64,000 nucleotides of DNA, from the NCBI GenBank assembly GCA_021397835.1, contig JAJFZO010000906.1, positions 1-64,000 of the forward strand, given 5' to 3'. Of this stretch, positions 23,746 through 35,879 are shown one piece after another. Every line of letters starts with the position of its first letter. Position 1 is the stretch's first letter. A model generated the notes under the pieces. The model did no database searches. It saw only the letters and a list, made by a program, of their open reading frames with translations, and was not told the DNA's origin. The translations under genes and the position numbers were made by a program. This stretch comes from Moringa oleifera (lineage: Eukaryota; Streptophyta; Magnoliopsida; Brassicales; Moringaceae).

Positions 23746-24058
23746 TCCATAAAATTTTTAACTAATAAATTTATTGAATTTTATTTTATTTAATAATCAA
23801 ATAAATAAATAATTTTTTATGTTGTTTAATTCGTATCAAAATATATATTCAATATGATTCATAAAAATCAATAGATACATATTTTTATAAATTAATTAAA
23901 TTAATAAATACATATTTTCATAAAATAAAATTGATAAAACAAATAAAAGGATGTAAAAGTCACAGTAACAGTGAAATTATCATATATAATGTTAAATACA
24001 GAACATGCTTAAATTAAATATTCAATCATACTGATTAATGAAAATTTTTTAAAAAAAT

Positions 24059-26587
24059 CTAATCATCCTCTATAAGATCAACGCCATCACCATTGTCATC
24101 ACCATCATCATTGTCATCACCAATGCCATCATCATCAACTAGACTAGAGGAAGCAACCCGCTGACCTAAAGTACCTTGCTACAAACTCATTTGTCTAACA
24201 AGTCTATTTAGAAGCTTCTTCGTCGAGGCCATTTCTTTTCTGAGTTTATTTTCTCTTCGATCTCTTATTTCCATTTGTCTTTTCATCTCTTCTCTTAAAT
24301 CTCTTTATTGTGTCTCCATCAGATCACGTTCTTTCTGTAGTCGTTCTTCCATCTCTTTTTCCCTCGCATCTCTCATAGCATGTTCTCTTTGCAATCTATC
24401 TTAATCTCTACACGTTCTCTTGCCAGTCGTTCTTCCATTTCTTCATGTTCTTTATCTAATTGTCCTTGCATATCTTGAAAATGAAACATCATTTGTTGCT
24501 TTGTAACACTAGATGGGGCATGTGAAGATTGAGAACCAAAGTTTGATGCTTCATAAAAGGCTACCTCTGATCCAAATCCAAATGCCCTACCTCTCTTATT
24601 CTTTTCACCTGCAACTTTAAAAAAGATGGTGGAATCATCAACAGATGATCCTAAGGTGATGGTATCCTCTCTCAATTTCTTATCACTAGCCTACACATAA
24701 TTAATTAAAAAAATATTAAAGTAAGAAAAACAAACTCTTATGTATTAATAAAATCACAAGCAGTAAATTAATTAATCAAAATGCATTGAAAATTTTTAAA
24801 AACCCAAGGAAAAAAATTATTAACAAAAATAAAGAAGTCTAAATAAAAAATTTTTAAAAAAAGTGAAAAAAATTTAACTCAAATACTCGGCATATGTGGT
24901 TGTTCCATCTAATGAACTAGTAGCACGTATCATATTTAACACCACTACATACAACTAATAGTAAGGTCACAATATATGCATAAAATATAGTGATATCTAT
25001 AATAAGAAAATAATTTGGCCTAATTTAATAAGAAGATGACCTATAAAAGTGATGCTGCTTGTTGCCAACAAAAATAATGGAGTGGTGTTAAACTTATAAG
25101 GCATGCTTCTAAAAAATACAATAAACAAACTGACAAGAAAATGCAACAGAGAAAGTATATCCCAATGACAACAAAAAGTAAAAAAATATAAGCATTCATT
25201 TGTAAAGTAACAAAAAAGGCCTCAAGTAGATCAATATAAGGTAGTTTCTTATCAAATAATTTAAACACAACATGAAGACATACATCCTCCATACAAAAAG
25301 CTAAAACCAAAAATTGTTATTTTGATAACCAACCCAAAACCTCAATAGAAATTAAAAAAAAAAAACATTAATTAATTTATTCCATTCAACGCATAATTAA
25401 CTAAAGACAAATATATTCTACTTTAACTACTCACATAAATTCGTGCAACTCTTTTTGTGACCCATGTACCAGTCTCTTCATTATGATTTAACTTTCAAAA
25501 CAGTTCTGGCATGCTAGGATCCCTCCCAAGCTCCTTAGCCTAACAGTTAACAAATGAAAAATAAAAATCTGTCAAGTGTAACTAAATATATGATAATGAC
25601 ATGAAAATAATTAATTAAATTGAAAAATTACCATTCGTCTTTTATGCTCAAAAATGGAAATAGAACCTCCTTGATGCACAATGGCTTCACTAGGAGATCT
25701 ATTGTTTTTATTCCTTTGTGATGCAGCTTGAAAGGCCAGGTCTGTCGTCCACGTAGCAAACAATGTTTCTCGAATGGATGGTTGCATCCACATTCCCATT
25801 GACTTCTTAGTTCGGATTGATGCAAGACTCGATCGGAGGACCTCTACAGATTTAGACCACCATATCTGTCTAACTACACCATTCATAAGTGGATCCTATC
25901 TTCATTTTTTCTACAACAATATTGACCTTAGATTAGTTAGTTAAGCATGTAAACTAACTATAACTATAAGAAAATTAATTTTGTAAATTGAACAACATGT
26001 TATAATATGACCTGAAATTCGACCTATCATAAATCTTGAACGTCAGTTAGAACTTCATGCCATCCAGTCCATGGTTGATCAAATTTTGACTTGATGATTC
26101 TAGAAATAATAGCAACTGTCCTAGATGTAGGCAATAACCTATAAAAAATAATTAAAAATATAAAATGTATCATATAAGAATTAGAACACAATACGTAATT
26201 CTAAGATAAGCACAGCATAATAAAAAAAAAAAAAGTTATCATACTACTTTCCTAAGGGCTGAATATATAGCCTAATGTCTCATACTGCATACGCTAGCTT
26301 AGTCGATGGTGTGTGAACTGCAGTATCTTCGGGTGATGGCGTATGGTCAGATGATGATGGTCGAGATGATGGTGTATGACATGCAGGTAATGGTGTATGA
26401 ACTGGACGCGATGGAGCATCAACCAAGGAAGACATTCTATGACCTGGGAATGATGCCGCATCAACTAAATGTGATTGTGTCTGAGCAAAAGGTGATGATA
26501 CTTGAGTTGTAGAAGATGTGTCCAATGTGTAGGACCATTTGCCCTTACCTCTAACACCACAAGAACCACGACCCCTCTTTTTGACAT
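24059..26587 (-). pseudogene. TNPA-like second gene of CACTA copy A
   Basis: Accessory protein of CACTA elements, expected to bind the subterminal motifs. The start is placed at 26587, at ATGTCAAAAAGAGG just after an acceptor-like 'ctcacag'; copy B has the same start at 59167. A Ser/Pro/His-rich N-terminal part follows (VHTPSTK, PSPEDTAVHTPS; 26587-26280). Then come NGVVRQIWWSKSVEVLRSSL and HQGGSISIFEHKRRM (25886-25620), LGRDPSMPELF and WVTKRVARIYV (25530-25440), typical of the plant Ptta/En/Spm transposase family, and DDSTIFFKVAGEKNKRGRAF (24625) before a Glu/Arg-rich coiled coil (24480-24200) and an acidic tail with the stop at 24059-24061. Defects: a one-base loss in the GGGG run after the start compared with copy B, stops around 25500 and 24310, and probable frameshifts between segments. 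Confidence 0.75.
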
Positions 26588-26678
26588 CTGTGAGTAACAA
26601 ACAAAGTATGTTTAGTGAGAAAATTATAAAATAAGCATAAATCTAATTTGTAACGTATTCAATCATAGACCTTTATAA

Positions 26679-29600
26679 TCAATCACCATAAATAATGTCA
26701 ATCACAGAAGTTTCATCGTCACTATCAGACTCCTCACTGTTAAATGATACTTCTTCTTCATCTACCAATTAAACTGGATCTTCCTCAACTTGAATCTCTT
26801 GATCTTCATAATTGATATCTCTCGACCTTGATAATTGATATCTCTCAAATTATTTATGATCTGATCGTCAAAAGAGGTAAGATGTAATTATTGCATCATA
26901 TCATCTTGGAATGGATCATTCAGAGATTCAATTCGATTTCTTGCTTTAGTTTTGATGACAACGCTCTAGTCTCTCTTTTATGGAGTGGTATTAGGATACA
27001 GTGTAAAATATATTTGTTCTGCTTGATATGTAAAAATAAATGTATCTTTTCCTTTATATCTCTTATTGGTTTTAATATCAATGGTCCCATACTTGGGGCG
27101 GATCCTTATGCCCATATTAGAAGGCTCAAACCATCTATAATTGAATAATGTTAGTTATTTCACAAGCATACCAGGATACTCGATCTCTATAATTTCTTCA
27201 ATGATTCCATGGTACATAAAGTCTATACTTGTCAAAGCTACTCCAGAGTTGTTTGAACTTTAATTATTAGTGGAAGTATAAAAACAGTAACCATTGACAT
27301 AGTGAATTGGATAAGTGTTGACCTTATTTATAGGTCCCCATGCTAAATCATGCAAAAATGCATCATTCATCCCAATGATAGGATTGTGCACCTAATAACA
27401 TATCGATAGAAACAAAACTTTGTCAACATAAATGCTATCGAAAGTTACATTATTTCATAATTGCAATGAGAATTACCATGAAATTACTTACGTATTCCTT
27501 GAACCAATCAACAAAGTCTGATTGTATACGTTTTGTTATATCGACTTCGCGTAGATTTGGTAAGGATGTGGTTAATGTCTGAATGAATATTCTGCAAGGA
27601 TAAATAGCATACGTGTCAAATTATATCTAATACAATTGATGTAAAATGTTACCAATATACACAACAGAGCTTACTGCACAAAGAGTTCAACTTTAGGACA
27701 ATTCATAAGCACATATTTGCTTATCTCAAATGTTTCCTCTTATGTAAAATAATGAGCCTTACACAACCCCTCAATTCGGCCAACATAATTGAAGATAGAT
27801 AGTTGAGGATGCCACCATTATCATTTCATGGCACTCTTTGATTTCTAGCTTGGACATATGCCTCAAAGTAATGAGAACAAAAAGATGATGTGTTCTTTAA
27901 TATGTAAGCTTCACAGATGGAACCTTCCACATGAGCTTTATTCCTAACCTTCTTTTTTAGATTGTGTAAAAATCTACAAAATAATATTTTCACATGCATT
28001 GGGACAATCACATAAGCTCAATCCATTTAAATGTAAATAAAATTTTAACAAAATAATTCATATCTCTCACATGGATACATCCATCTATATTGTACTGGTC
28101 TTTCAACTCGCGCTTAATACACTAAGTGCACAGGCAAGTGTTCCATGACAACAAAAAATGCAAGAGGAAATATCTTTTTCAACTTACATAAAATTACGAC
28201 AATATTATTGTCCATCACATCTAAGTTATTCTCCTCCAATTTTGGACAACATAAATCTCGAAAGAATAGACTCAATTCAATGATAGCTTCCCAAATAGGC
28301 GTAGGTAGGCAACTAAATGCAATTGGCAATAATCTCTCCATCACCACATGACAATCATGGCTTTTCATATGTTGTAATGTACATGTTCGAATGTTAACAC
28401 ATCTGCCCAAGTTTGATGCATATCCATCAGGAAGTTTCAACTCTTTTATCCACTCACATATAGCCCTCTTCTGGTCCATATCTAGTGTATACTGAGCTTT
28501 TGGTTTTATGAAGCTTCCGTTACCTCTATCTTTAAGATGCAAGTCATTTCGATGACAATATAAAGGTAGATCTAACCTTGCCTTGACATTGTCCTTAGTT
28601 TTTCCATTAACGTCCATCACAGTATGAAAAACATTCTTGAAAACATTGGCTTTGGTATGCATGACATCTATATTACAAAGGTTCAATAAATCATGCCAAT
28701 ATAGTAAATCCCAAAAGATGCTGCATTTAGTGAAATTGTGCAACTCTCTATAGCCATGTGTTCAGTGCTGGTCTCCCGTGTCAATTATTTTAGGAAACTG
28801 CATAGCTACATGATATAGTTTTGCATTAGAGAGTCTCATTGGTGGTTGTTCAGTTCGACTCTTGATAAAATTCTTTTTGTTTCATCTAAATGGGTGGGCC
28901 ATTAGGAGGAATTGTCGATAACAATCAAAATAACATATCTTTCGACCATGTTTCAAGTAAAAAGCTTTTGATCATACAAACTGGACAACCTAATCGACTT
29001 GCTCTTTGCCAGCCTGATAACATATCTTATGCAGGGAAGTCATTTATAGTCCATAATAGTGCAGCTTTCATACAAAAGTTTTGCTTTAGTGAGATATCAT
29101 AAGTTTCCACACCATAATCCCATGATAGTTTCAAATCTTCAATTAAGGGCTGTAAAAACACATCTATTAGGGCCTTCGAATTGTTTGGATTAGGAATGAT
29201 TGCTGTTAAAAACATATATTCTCTGTTCATGCACATCCTTGGTAGAAGATTATATGGGGTTAGAATGACAGACCAACATGAATATATGTTGAAGGTCATA
29301 TTAAAAGGACTGAAGCCATCAGAACATAATCCTAATCGTACATTCCTTGGTTCTGATGCAAACTCCAGATGAGTAAAATCAAAATGCTTCCAAGCTTTCC
29401 CATTTGAGGGGTGTGCAAATATTTTGTCTTCGCATTTATTCTCATGATACCATCTTACATACTCTGCAATATCAATTGAAGTAAATAATCTTTGCAACCG
29501 TGGAACTATCGGTAAATAGTACCACATTTGTTTCTTTGCTACATTCTTACTTCGATTCTTTACTCTTCGTCGATTTCGAAAATGACCTTGACCACAAAAT

Positions 29601-30196
29601 CTACATTCTTATTTTACAGCACTGTCACCATAATATGACATGCAACTAGCAGGACAACAATCAATTTTCTTGCAACCACATCCAAGCTAAGAGATCAATT
29701 TTTAGTCTGATAGAAATAATCTGGCATCTTATTACTTGTTGGTAGTACTTCTTTAAATATGGTGATTATTCATCGATGCATGCCATAGTTACATTATAAT
29801 CAAATTGGATACTCATCAATCTCACAGAAACTGATAAGACTGAGTGGCTCTGACATCGGGCGACTTGGCAGCATTTAACATATCATAAAATTTTGATGAC
29901 TCCGAATTCAGTAATTCTAGCTCGACATTCAGAACAAAGGATGGCCCCGCAGCATGCATGACCATTTTTTCATAACTGTTGATTTCCTCATGGACTGAAG
30001 TAGGTTCATAATGACTTGGAACGAATGGAGTAGGAGCCTCACTGTGGTTATGCCAACGGTAATAGTCAGGTTGAAAACCTTTTCTATACATATGTAGTCT
30101 TACTATATTTGGCTCGTAAAAGCGTAGAAACTTACATTTCGCCCAAGGACACCTGATTAATCGATTTGCTTGGTACACAAGCAGCTTGACATGCAA
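26679..30196 (-). pseudogene. TNP2 transposase of CACTA copy A
   Basis: The CACTA transposase. Domains in order: transposase-associated domain (CPWAKCKFLRF and LHMYRKGFQPDYYRWHNH, 30196-29822), Transposase_21 core part 1 (AHPSNGKAWKHFDFTHLEFA, RNVRLGLCSDGFSPFN, VILTPYNLLPRMCM, FLQPLIEDLKL, ALLWTINDFPA; 29527-29027), part 2 (HNFTKCSIFWDLLYWHDLL, NIDVMHTKANVFKNVF, GKTKDNVKARLDLPLYC; from 28743), a DUF4218-like part (HDCHVVMERLLPIAF, WEAIIELSLFFRDLC, FFVVMEHLPVHLVY; to 28114), a DUF4216-like part (LAWGPINKVNTYPIHYVNGY, SGVALTSIDFMYHG; 27390-26930), then an acidic tail ending at 26679. Stops and frame changes separate these blocks: 29020-28750 is badly broken, and there is a CAA-to-TAA type stop near 26770. 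It is a clear family member but not translatable as it stands. Confidence 0.9.
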
Positions 30197-31796
30197 CTAA
30201 TATAAATTCTTTAACCCCCAACATAAATTCCTGTGACAAATCATTCGTCAAAGTTCTCCTATTATACATCTAGTGACGATGCTTAGGAATTTTCATCTAA
30301 AAAAAGTCAGATCAAAAAACCAATCATCCCATTCTTAATAAACTATTGATATAAGTAAAACATTAGTTTTTTTTTTTTAAGAAAAACTGATGATATTGAT
30401 AAGTTGAACTTGTATTGCTTCTATCTCATTTTCAAATTGGCTTTTCACCATAACAAGTTCAAACAAGCAACTAGTTCATAAATATTTCAACAGCACTTGA
30501 AATAGACTCCTTTTCATGAACAATCTGAATTAAGGACTATTGAAAAGGTAATTAGATAAAGTTAACCCTTGCATGAGTTCTAAAGAGACACTTAAAGTGG
30601 ATTATGAAAGGCAATGCAAGAAAAACTTGCATGCATAATTGAAATAACCATTTTCTGAATAACTATATCAATTTTGATAAAATTAACCAGTAAAAAGTTA
30701 ACTTTTTTAAAGTAATTATTTTATCCTATATTAGAGATATTATAAACTACACAAATATTATATTATCTAAATAAATAAATATTTATGTTAATTAACTACA
30801 TCATGAAAATCAAGTGACATTAAATACATGTGCAAATATAAATTAAAAGTCAAACATTATTCATTTCAATTTAGTTAATACACTTGAAAGTTGTAACTAA
30901 TACAATAAACTTTAGCTACTGACTATAGGTTCATCAATTGATATCCCATTCTTATATAACTAATGTTATTTGTTGTAATTAAAAAGTAAAATTATTTATA
31001 AATTATTTGTAATTAATAAAATAATATTAACATACTTTAATAAATGAATAAAAAAGTTAGTAACATCTTACTATCAGTTACGCGAGCAATCAAGTGATAT
31101 TTTAAGACAGATTGCTCTTGTTTTATGATGCAATGAAGAGTTTTGTCACGTGGCCCAAGCTGAAAAAGAGAAACCAATTAAGATACAAGTGATGAAATCC
31201 TTATATTTTTTATCACATACAAATTTTATAAAATGAAATATATTTAATTTTATAAATACATATTTACTTAATAAAATAACTGTAAAATTAGTAACTATTT
31301 AAAATAAATAACAATGACTAGTTTTTATAATTTAAACACTTTGTTTTCATTTTATTAACCATTAAAAAATGATTAAAAATTATATAATATGATTTATATT
31401 ATATTGCCAAATAAATATATTTGTAATAAAATATTTTAAAATTAATTAATTAAATAAACTTATTTTATATTATTAAATATTTTATTTTAATTAAATTTGA
31501 AATAAAAAATATGTTGGCAATAAAATTCTGAAAATATATATGTTGAACGAATTTTGCTGAATAACGTATCTTTATTTTTGAATATTTTCAATTAATTAAT
31601 AGATTAATAGCAAAACTAATCAATGTTTTTAACAAATAATTGTGATTTCATTTTTATTTTCAACCATGTTTTCCTCTATTTAATTAACTGGAAAAAAAAG
31701 TGCTTATTTTTTTTCATGGGATTGAGATTTTTTGAAAATTTTAATTAAATATTTGAAAAAATAATTTTTAATTAAATAATTTTATTTAAATTTATT
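30197..31796. other. CACTA copy A leader, no gene seen
   Basis: AT-rich noncoding DNA upstream of TNP2 in the transcription direction. No domain, tRNA or tandem repeat recognised. This block is absent from copy B, which has a different ~320-bp stretch in its place (61647-61965). Confidence 0.5.
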
Positions 31797-33470
31797 TCTT
31801 CTTTAACTAGATTGCATTCACTTAGAATCATACTGGCATCAAGAGTCTGAGGGGACTTTGGCAGGTTGACCCACTTTCCTCTTTGCCTTATGTTTTGGTA
31901 TGGATGTATGGCCCTTTTCTTCTATCTTTTGTTTGTGTCCGGTCCATTGTGTGTGTTTTTTCTTAAGCAACTGGTCATTAGTAGAAGATGATAAAGATGC
32001 AGGCTGCTCTTTATTATTAGAAAAGTGAGGCTAATGTAGCTACTAAGCTATTTCTTTGGAAAGCTCTTACTGAGATGGGAAATTGCCCGATAAAGCTGCT
32101 AGTACAAGGTGAACTCATATTGGCTAAAGTAAAAGAAAAGGAAATGGCAGAGAGATTCAGCATGTTGCTCACTAAACCTCCATAATTAATATCTAACAAG
32201 TGGAATCTTATGTCAGTTATATAAAACACTAACACATACAAAAAAGGATGAAACAGCCACTCCATGGCTTAACATCGATGGAATGCTACCTTTAGTTCCT
32301 TTTATGTTCGATAGAAAGGAGGAATCCTGTTTAGTTTATGGACAGCTATGTCGAAATGAGGCATGAAGAAAGACTACATGAGGAACTTTGTTAATTTTCT
32401 AATTGGTGCACCAAGAAGTAGAGAAAGATCTAAGATACATGAAAAATGGACAATACCTAGTACTGGATAGTTGAAAGAGAGTGTGGATGCTGCAACGTTT
32501 GCCAACTTTGATAGGTATAGCATTGCGAGCAAATAAAGCAGAAGAGAGCTTACCGTTTCTTGCTATTACAGTGGCGAACTTGTTGTAGTCAGTCCTAAAG
32601 GGAGAACCTTATTTTTTCACGATTTAAATATGGTAGGCATGGCACTGGTAATCAAAGATGAGCAGGGTACTTTTGTCAAAAGTATAGGTGAAGACCACGA
32701 AAAGGAATATGAAGGTAAAGGAAGCATAGAGCTTATCGTCTCTTTCTGTTATAGTGACAAGCTTGCTGTAATCAATTCTTACATAAAGCCACATGTTTTA
32801 CGACTTAAATCTGGTAAGCATGGCACTAGTAATTAGGGATGAGCATGGTTCTTTTGTCAAAAGTGTAGTTTAAGTCCATGGAAGGGAATTTGAAGCCAAA
32901 GGAAGCAGAGAGCTCACTATTTCTTTCTATTACTGTGGAGAGCTTGTTATAGTCGCTCCTAAAGGGAGAGCCTTGCTTTTTGATGACTTAAATCTAGTAA
33001 GCATGGCACTAGTAATCAAAGATGACCACGGTGCTTTTGTCAAAAGTTTCGTGGTAATATATAAGTCCATAGAAGGGAATATGAAGCCAAAGAAGCAAAG
33101 GCCTAGGTAGTTAGAGAAGCTTTAAAATTTTCACTGCAAAGTCAATTTAGAGAAATGAATTTTCAGTCAGGTTCGATGGAGGTGGTGCTTATCTACTTAA
33201 CTTTAAGCATATCGAGTGGGCAAAATCCAAGTTTATCTTCTCAAAATCTAGTGATAATTCACCAAATGCTTAGATTTGATCTTCCCGTAAAGACCAAGTA
33301 GCAAGAAAAGTGGAGAAATTGCAGAGAAATAGAAATAACAGAGAGCAGAAAGATTGCAGACATTGAAGGAAGAAAAGGGTATGCGACGATAAAAAGGATA
33401 ACTAAATTAGCGTTAGGTTTTTAAGTAAGTATTTATACTACATCAAAACGACGTCGTTTTGATGTAGTAT
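31797..33470. repeat. CACTA leader block shared with copy B, with ~182-bp tandem repeat
   Basis: Nearly collinear with 61966-63677. The core (about 32520-33100) is a tandem repeat whose landmark 'gtaagcatggcactagtaat' begins near 32631, 32813 and 32997, a 182-184 bp period, with a partial unit before it. The units have fairly long open stretches (MALVIKDEQGTFVKSIGEDH in one), but the frame is not kept from unit to unit and no protein family is recognised. Confidence 0.8.
33435..33470. repeat. Perfect 36-bp palindrome, copy A
   Basis: Every base from 33435 to 33470 pairs with its mirror around the centre between 33452 and 33453. The core is 'aaaacgacgtcgtttt'. The identical palindrome lies at 63642-63677. 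It sits at the end of the leader block, immediately before AT-rich DNA; 'acgtcgt' could also serve as a bZIP-type ACGT site, which is inference. Confidence 0.95.
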
Positions 33471-34679
33471 TTTGTTTTTTAATTTATTCATTTTAATTAA
33501 ATCATTTAATCATTATATTTATTAATTGAAATTTAAATTAATCAATATTAATTAGCAACACATGTATTGCAATTTAGATTAATAATTATAATTTATATTA
33601 ACAAGCAATTATTTATCAATTGTTGCCTAATCATACATTTTTTTCACTAAACAATGCAATTAGAAACAAGTATTTGTTTCAAAATTGATAGCTAATCATA
33701 GTTATATGTACCAATGTTTCAATCCTAAATTATTTATAACTTTCAAGTTGTTTAATTACAACTCATGGCTCATCATTATAATTGGTACTTATATTTATTA
33801 AACAAATTAATATATTATATATTTTACAATTTATTATAATTAATATAATATAGTTCACTACATGATATCTAATATATTATGAAAATACAAGATAATTAAA
33901 TTCATGGTTTTAAATTGGGTTATATGTACTAATCATGATGTGTATATATATATATATATACCATGAGATTTTCTTGTATATATTACTATATATTATAATC
34001 TACAAGTGTTTAAATTTATTTATTAAATGCACTACTATATTTTACACATTTTATAATACATTAAAAAAATATATGACATGATATATTCTTAATAATAAAT
34101 TAAATTAAATTGTTAAAAAATATTATATACTATATACTTAAAAGTTATAATATTATATACTTACTATATATTATAATCTTCAAGTTTGCTTTCTTGCATT
34201 TTAAATATAAGACCTTCACCATTGAAACAAACAACCAAATGTAGTATTGTTTTCAAAGGCAAATTAGATTATTATTTACTTTTTTAGTAAATATAATTAT
34301 TAATTCAAGTAGTTGAATTTTACTTTTCTTGGCAATAATATATTATCAAATTGAAAATAAATTATATATATATATTAAATTTGTGATTACAACAAAAATA
34401 TATAAAACAATACTTAATTATACGTTAAACAATTAACTAAATTTGTCAAAAATTAAAAAAAAAATATTTGATTACTCTTCTCTTTTAATTATAATAATTA
34501 TATAATTAAAATAATTATGATTAAAATTTTAATTATGATAAATTAATAATAAAAATAATACTAAATTATTTTAAAAAAATTTACCTTCTCAGATATTATC
34601 AAAGTACATGAAAAAATATTTTATAAAATTTCAAAAAATTAATTAAAAATTTTAATTCAATTGATGATTCCTACGAAAA
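33471..34679. other. AT-rich stretch inside CACTA copy A
   Basis: Very AT-rich with a short (TA)n run near 33941-33960. The first ~325 bp match copy B to the end of the window. No gene seen. Confidence 0.5.
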
Positions 34680-35499
34680 AAATTGTGACAAATAAGAAAA
34701 TCGTCACGGATATTATCTGTGACAAATTATTATAAACGATTATTATAAATTATTTTTATATTAATTATTTAAATATTTAAATATTATATCAAATATTAAG
34801 AAGTTTTTTCAAAATTCTCACAAAAAAATAGTGGCAAACACTTAAAAAATATTGCAACGCAAAACTACCATGGTAATTAATTAAAACAACAAAAAATTAT
34901 TTCAATACATTAAATTAAAAATTATTTAAACAAAATTGACACCGAAATTTTCGTGGCAAATGATGCAAACATTGCCACAATTTATTCCGTGGTAATATTA
35001 TCACTTAAAATAATTAAAAATTTGAATTATATTTTTTTCAATGGATTGCCACGATTTTGTCTTTCGTGGCAAAGTTAACAATTAATTCCCACGATAATAT
35101 ACAGTGATAATTGCGTTATAAATTTTATTTAATTAAATTTAAAAATTTAAATATATAGTTAAAATAATTATCGCGATAATATTTGAGGTAATTAAATTAT
35201 TTTTTTTAATATTAATAAAATTATATAAAAACTACCACAATAGTTTTTCGTTAGAAATTTCTTAACATTAAAAAACAAAAATATAAATGAATATTTTTTA
35301 TCAAAATTTTTACGAATTTTATAACGACAATATTCGTAAAAAAAAAATATGTTAGAAATTTTGATGAAATTTTCATTGGAATAATGATTTCTCTTTACAT
35401 AACTTTTTTGTATCAATTGCTGTAATAGATTTCAAATATTCCCACGATATTTATTTCTGCGGGAATTTTCCTTAAGAATTTTGCTGTTTTCTTGTAATG
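34680..35499. repeat. CACTA copy A subterminal motifs and right terminus
   Basis: Scattered, decayed copies of the motif seen at the other end: 'atcgtcacggatattatctg', 'attttcgtggcaaatg', 'attgccacaatttattccgt', 'ttgccacgattttgtctttc', 'cccacgatatttatttctgc'. The element ends with 'tttgctgttttcttgtaatg'. The terminal pentamer reads CATTA in place of CACTA, a one-base change that would be expected to disable this end. Confidence 0.7.
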
Positions 35500-35879
35500 A
35501 CCCTCTTTACCCATTCGAGCACGTTCTGATTTTGAAGAAAAATATATTATCAAAAACACGAGCTTCCTTCTCTGCGTAGGATAACTAGCCTTCGATTCCT
35601 TCTTGGGATCTTGATTTGATAGATCTTGGATACAAAGGTTGGAAGAAGAAAACTCAAAGGAAGAGCGAAGAAAGACAAATCTCATGAATTTTTGAGTTCA
35701 TTGTCTTTTGTAACGGTACTTTTATCTTTTCCATATATTTAAGTGCTAAAAAAATCAAACTTAGTAAAAAAAAGCTTCTTTTACAAAAACTCGGTGGCGG
35801 GATGCCAATTTTGACAATTTTCTCTTTATTATTTGCATTATCTAGTAAGAGGTCCAAGATTCAAGTGACATGTAAGGTC
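35500..35879. other. Flank between CACTA copy A and the foldback-like element
   Basis: No gene recognised. If copy A jumped into the Mutator-like element, the N-terminal part of mudrA should lie here, but none of the three minus-strand frames shows it. The rest of that element may have been lost. Confidence 0.4.

Larger units (their letters stand above)
23446..35499 (-). mobile_element. CACTA (En/Spm-type) transposon, copy A
   Basis: Transcribed leftward: noncoding leader (about 35499-30200), TNP2 transposase (30196-26679), TNPA-like gene (26587-24059), and subterminal repeats at both ends built on 'ccgtggcaa'/'ttgccacgg'. The right end is 'ttttcttgtaatg' ending at 35499, a one-base variant of the classical CACTACAAGAAAA terminus read in reverse. 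A matching left CACTA terminus is not visible; the left limit is set where 'ccacggaa'-type repeats replace mudrA coding. 'acc' occurs at 23443-23445 and 35500-35502 and could be the 3-bp target duplication, but without a left terminus this may be chance. Confidence 0.8.

Noticed and set aside
23441..23750. Overlapping frames rich in repeated CHxxxFRGK/NLLPRK-like peptides on both strands
   Set aside because: They follow the alternating CACTA subterminal motifs; periodicity on both strands shows that DNA repeats and not a protein are the cause.
32630..32836. Repeated 65-68-codon frames starting MALVIKDE (also at 62804-63001)
   Set aside because: They sit in a 182-bp tandem repeat in the noncoding leader of a CACTA element, the frame breaks in adjacent units, and no family is recognisable. 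A captured gene fragment remains possible but unsupported.
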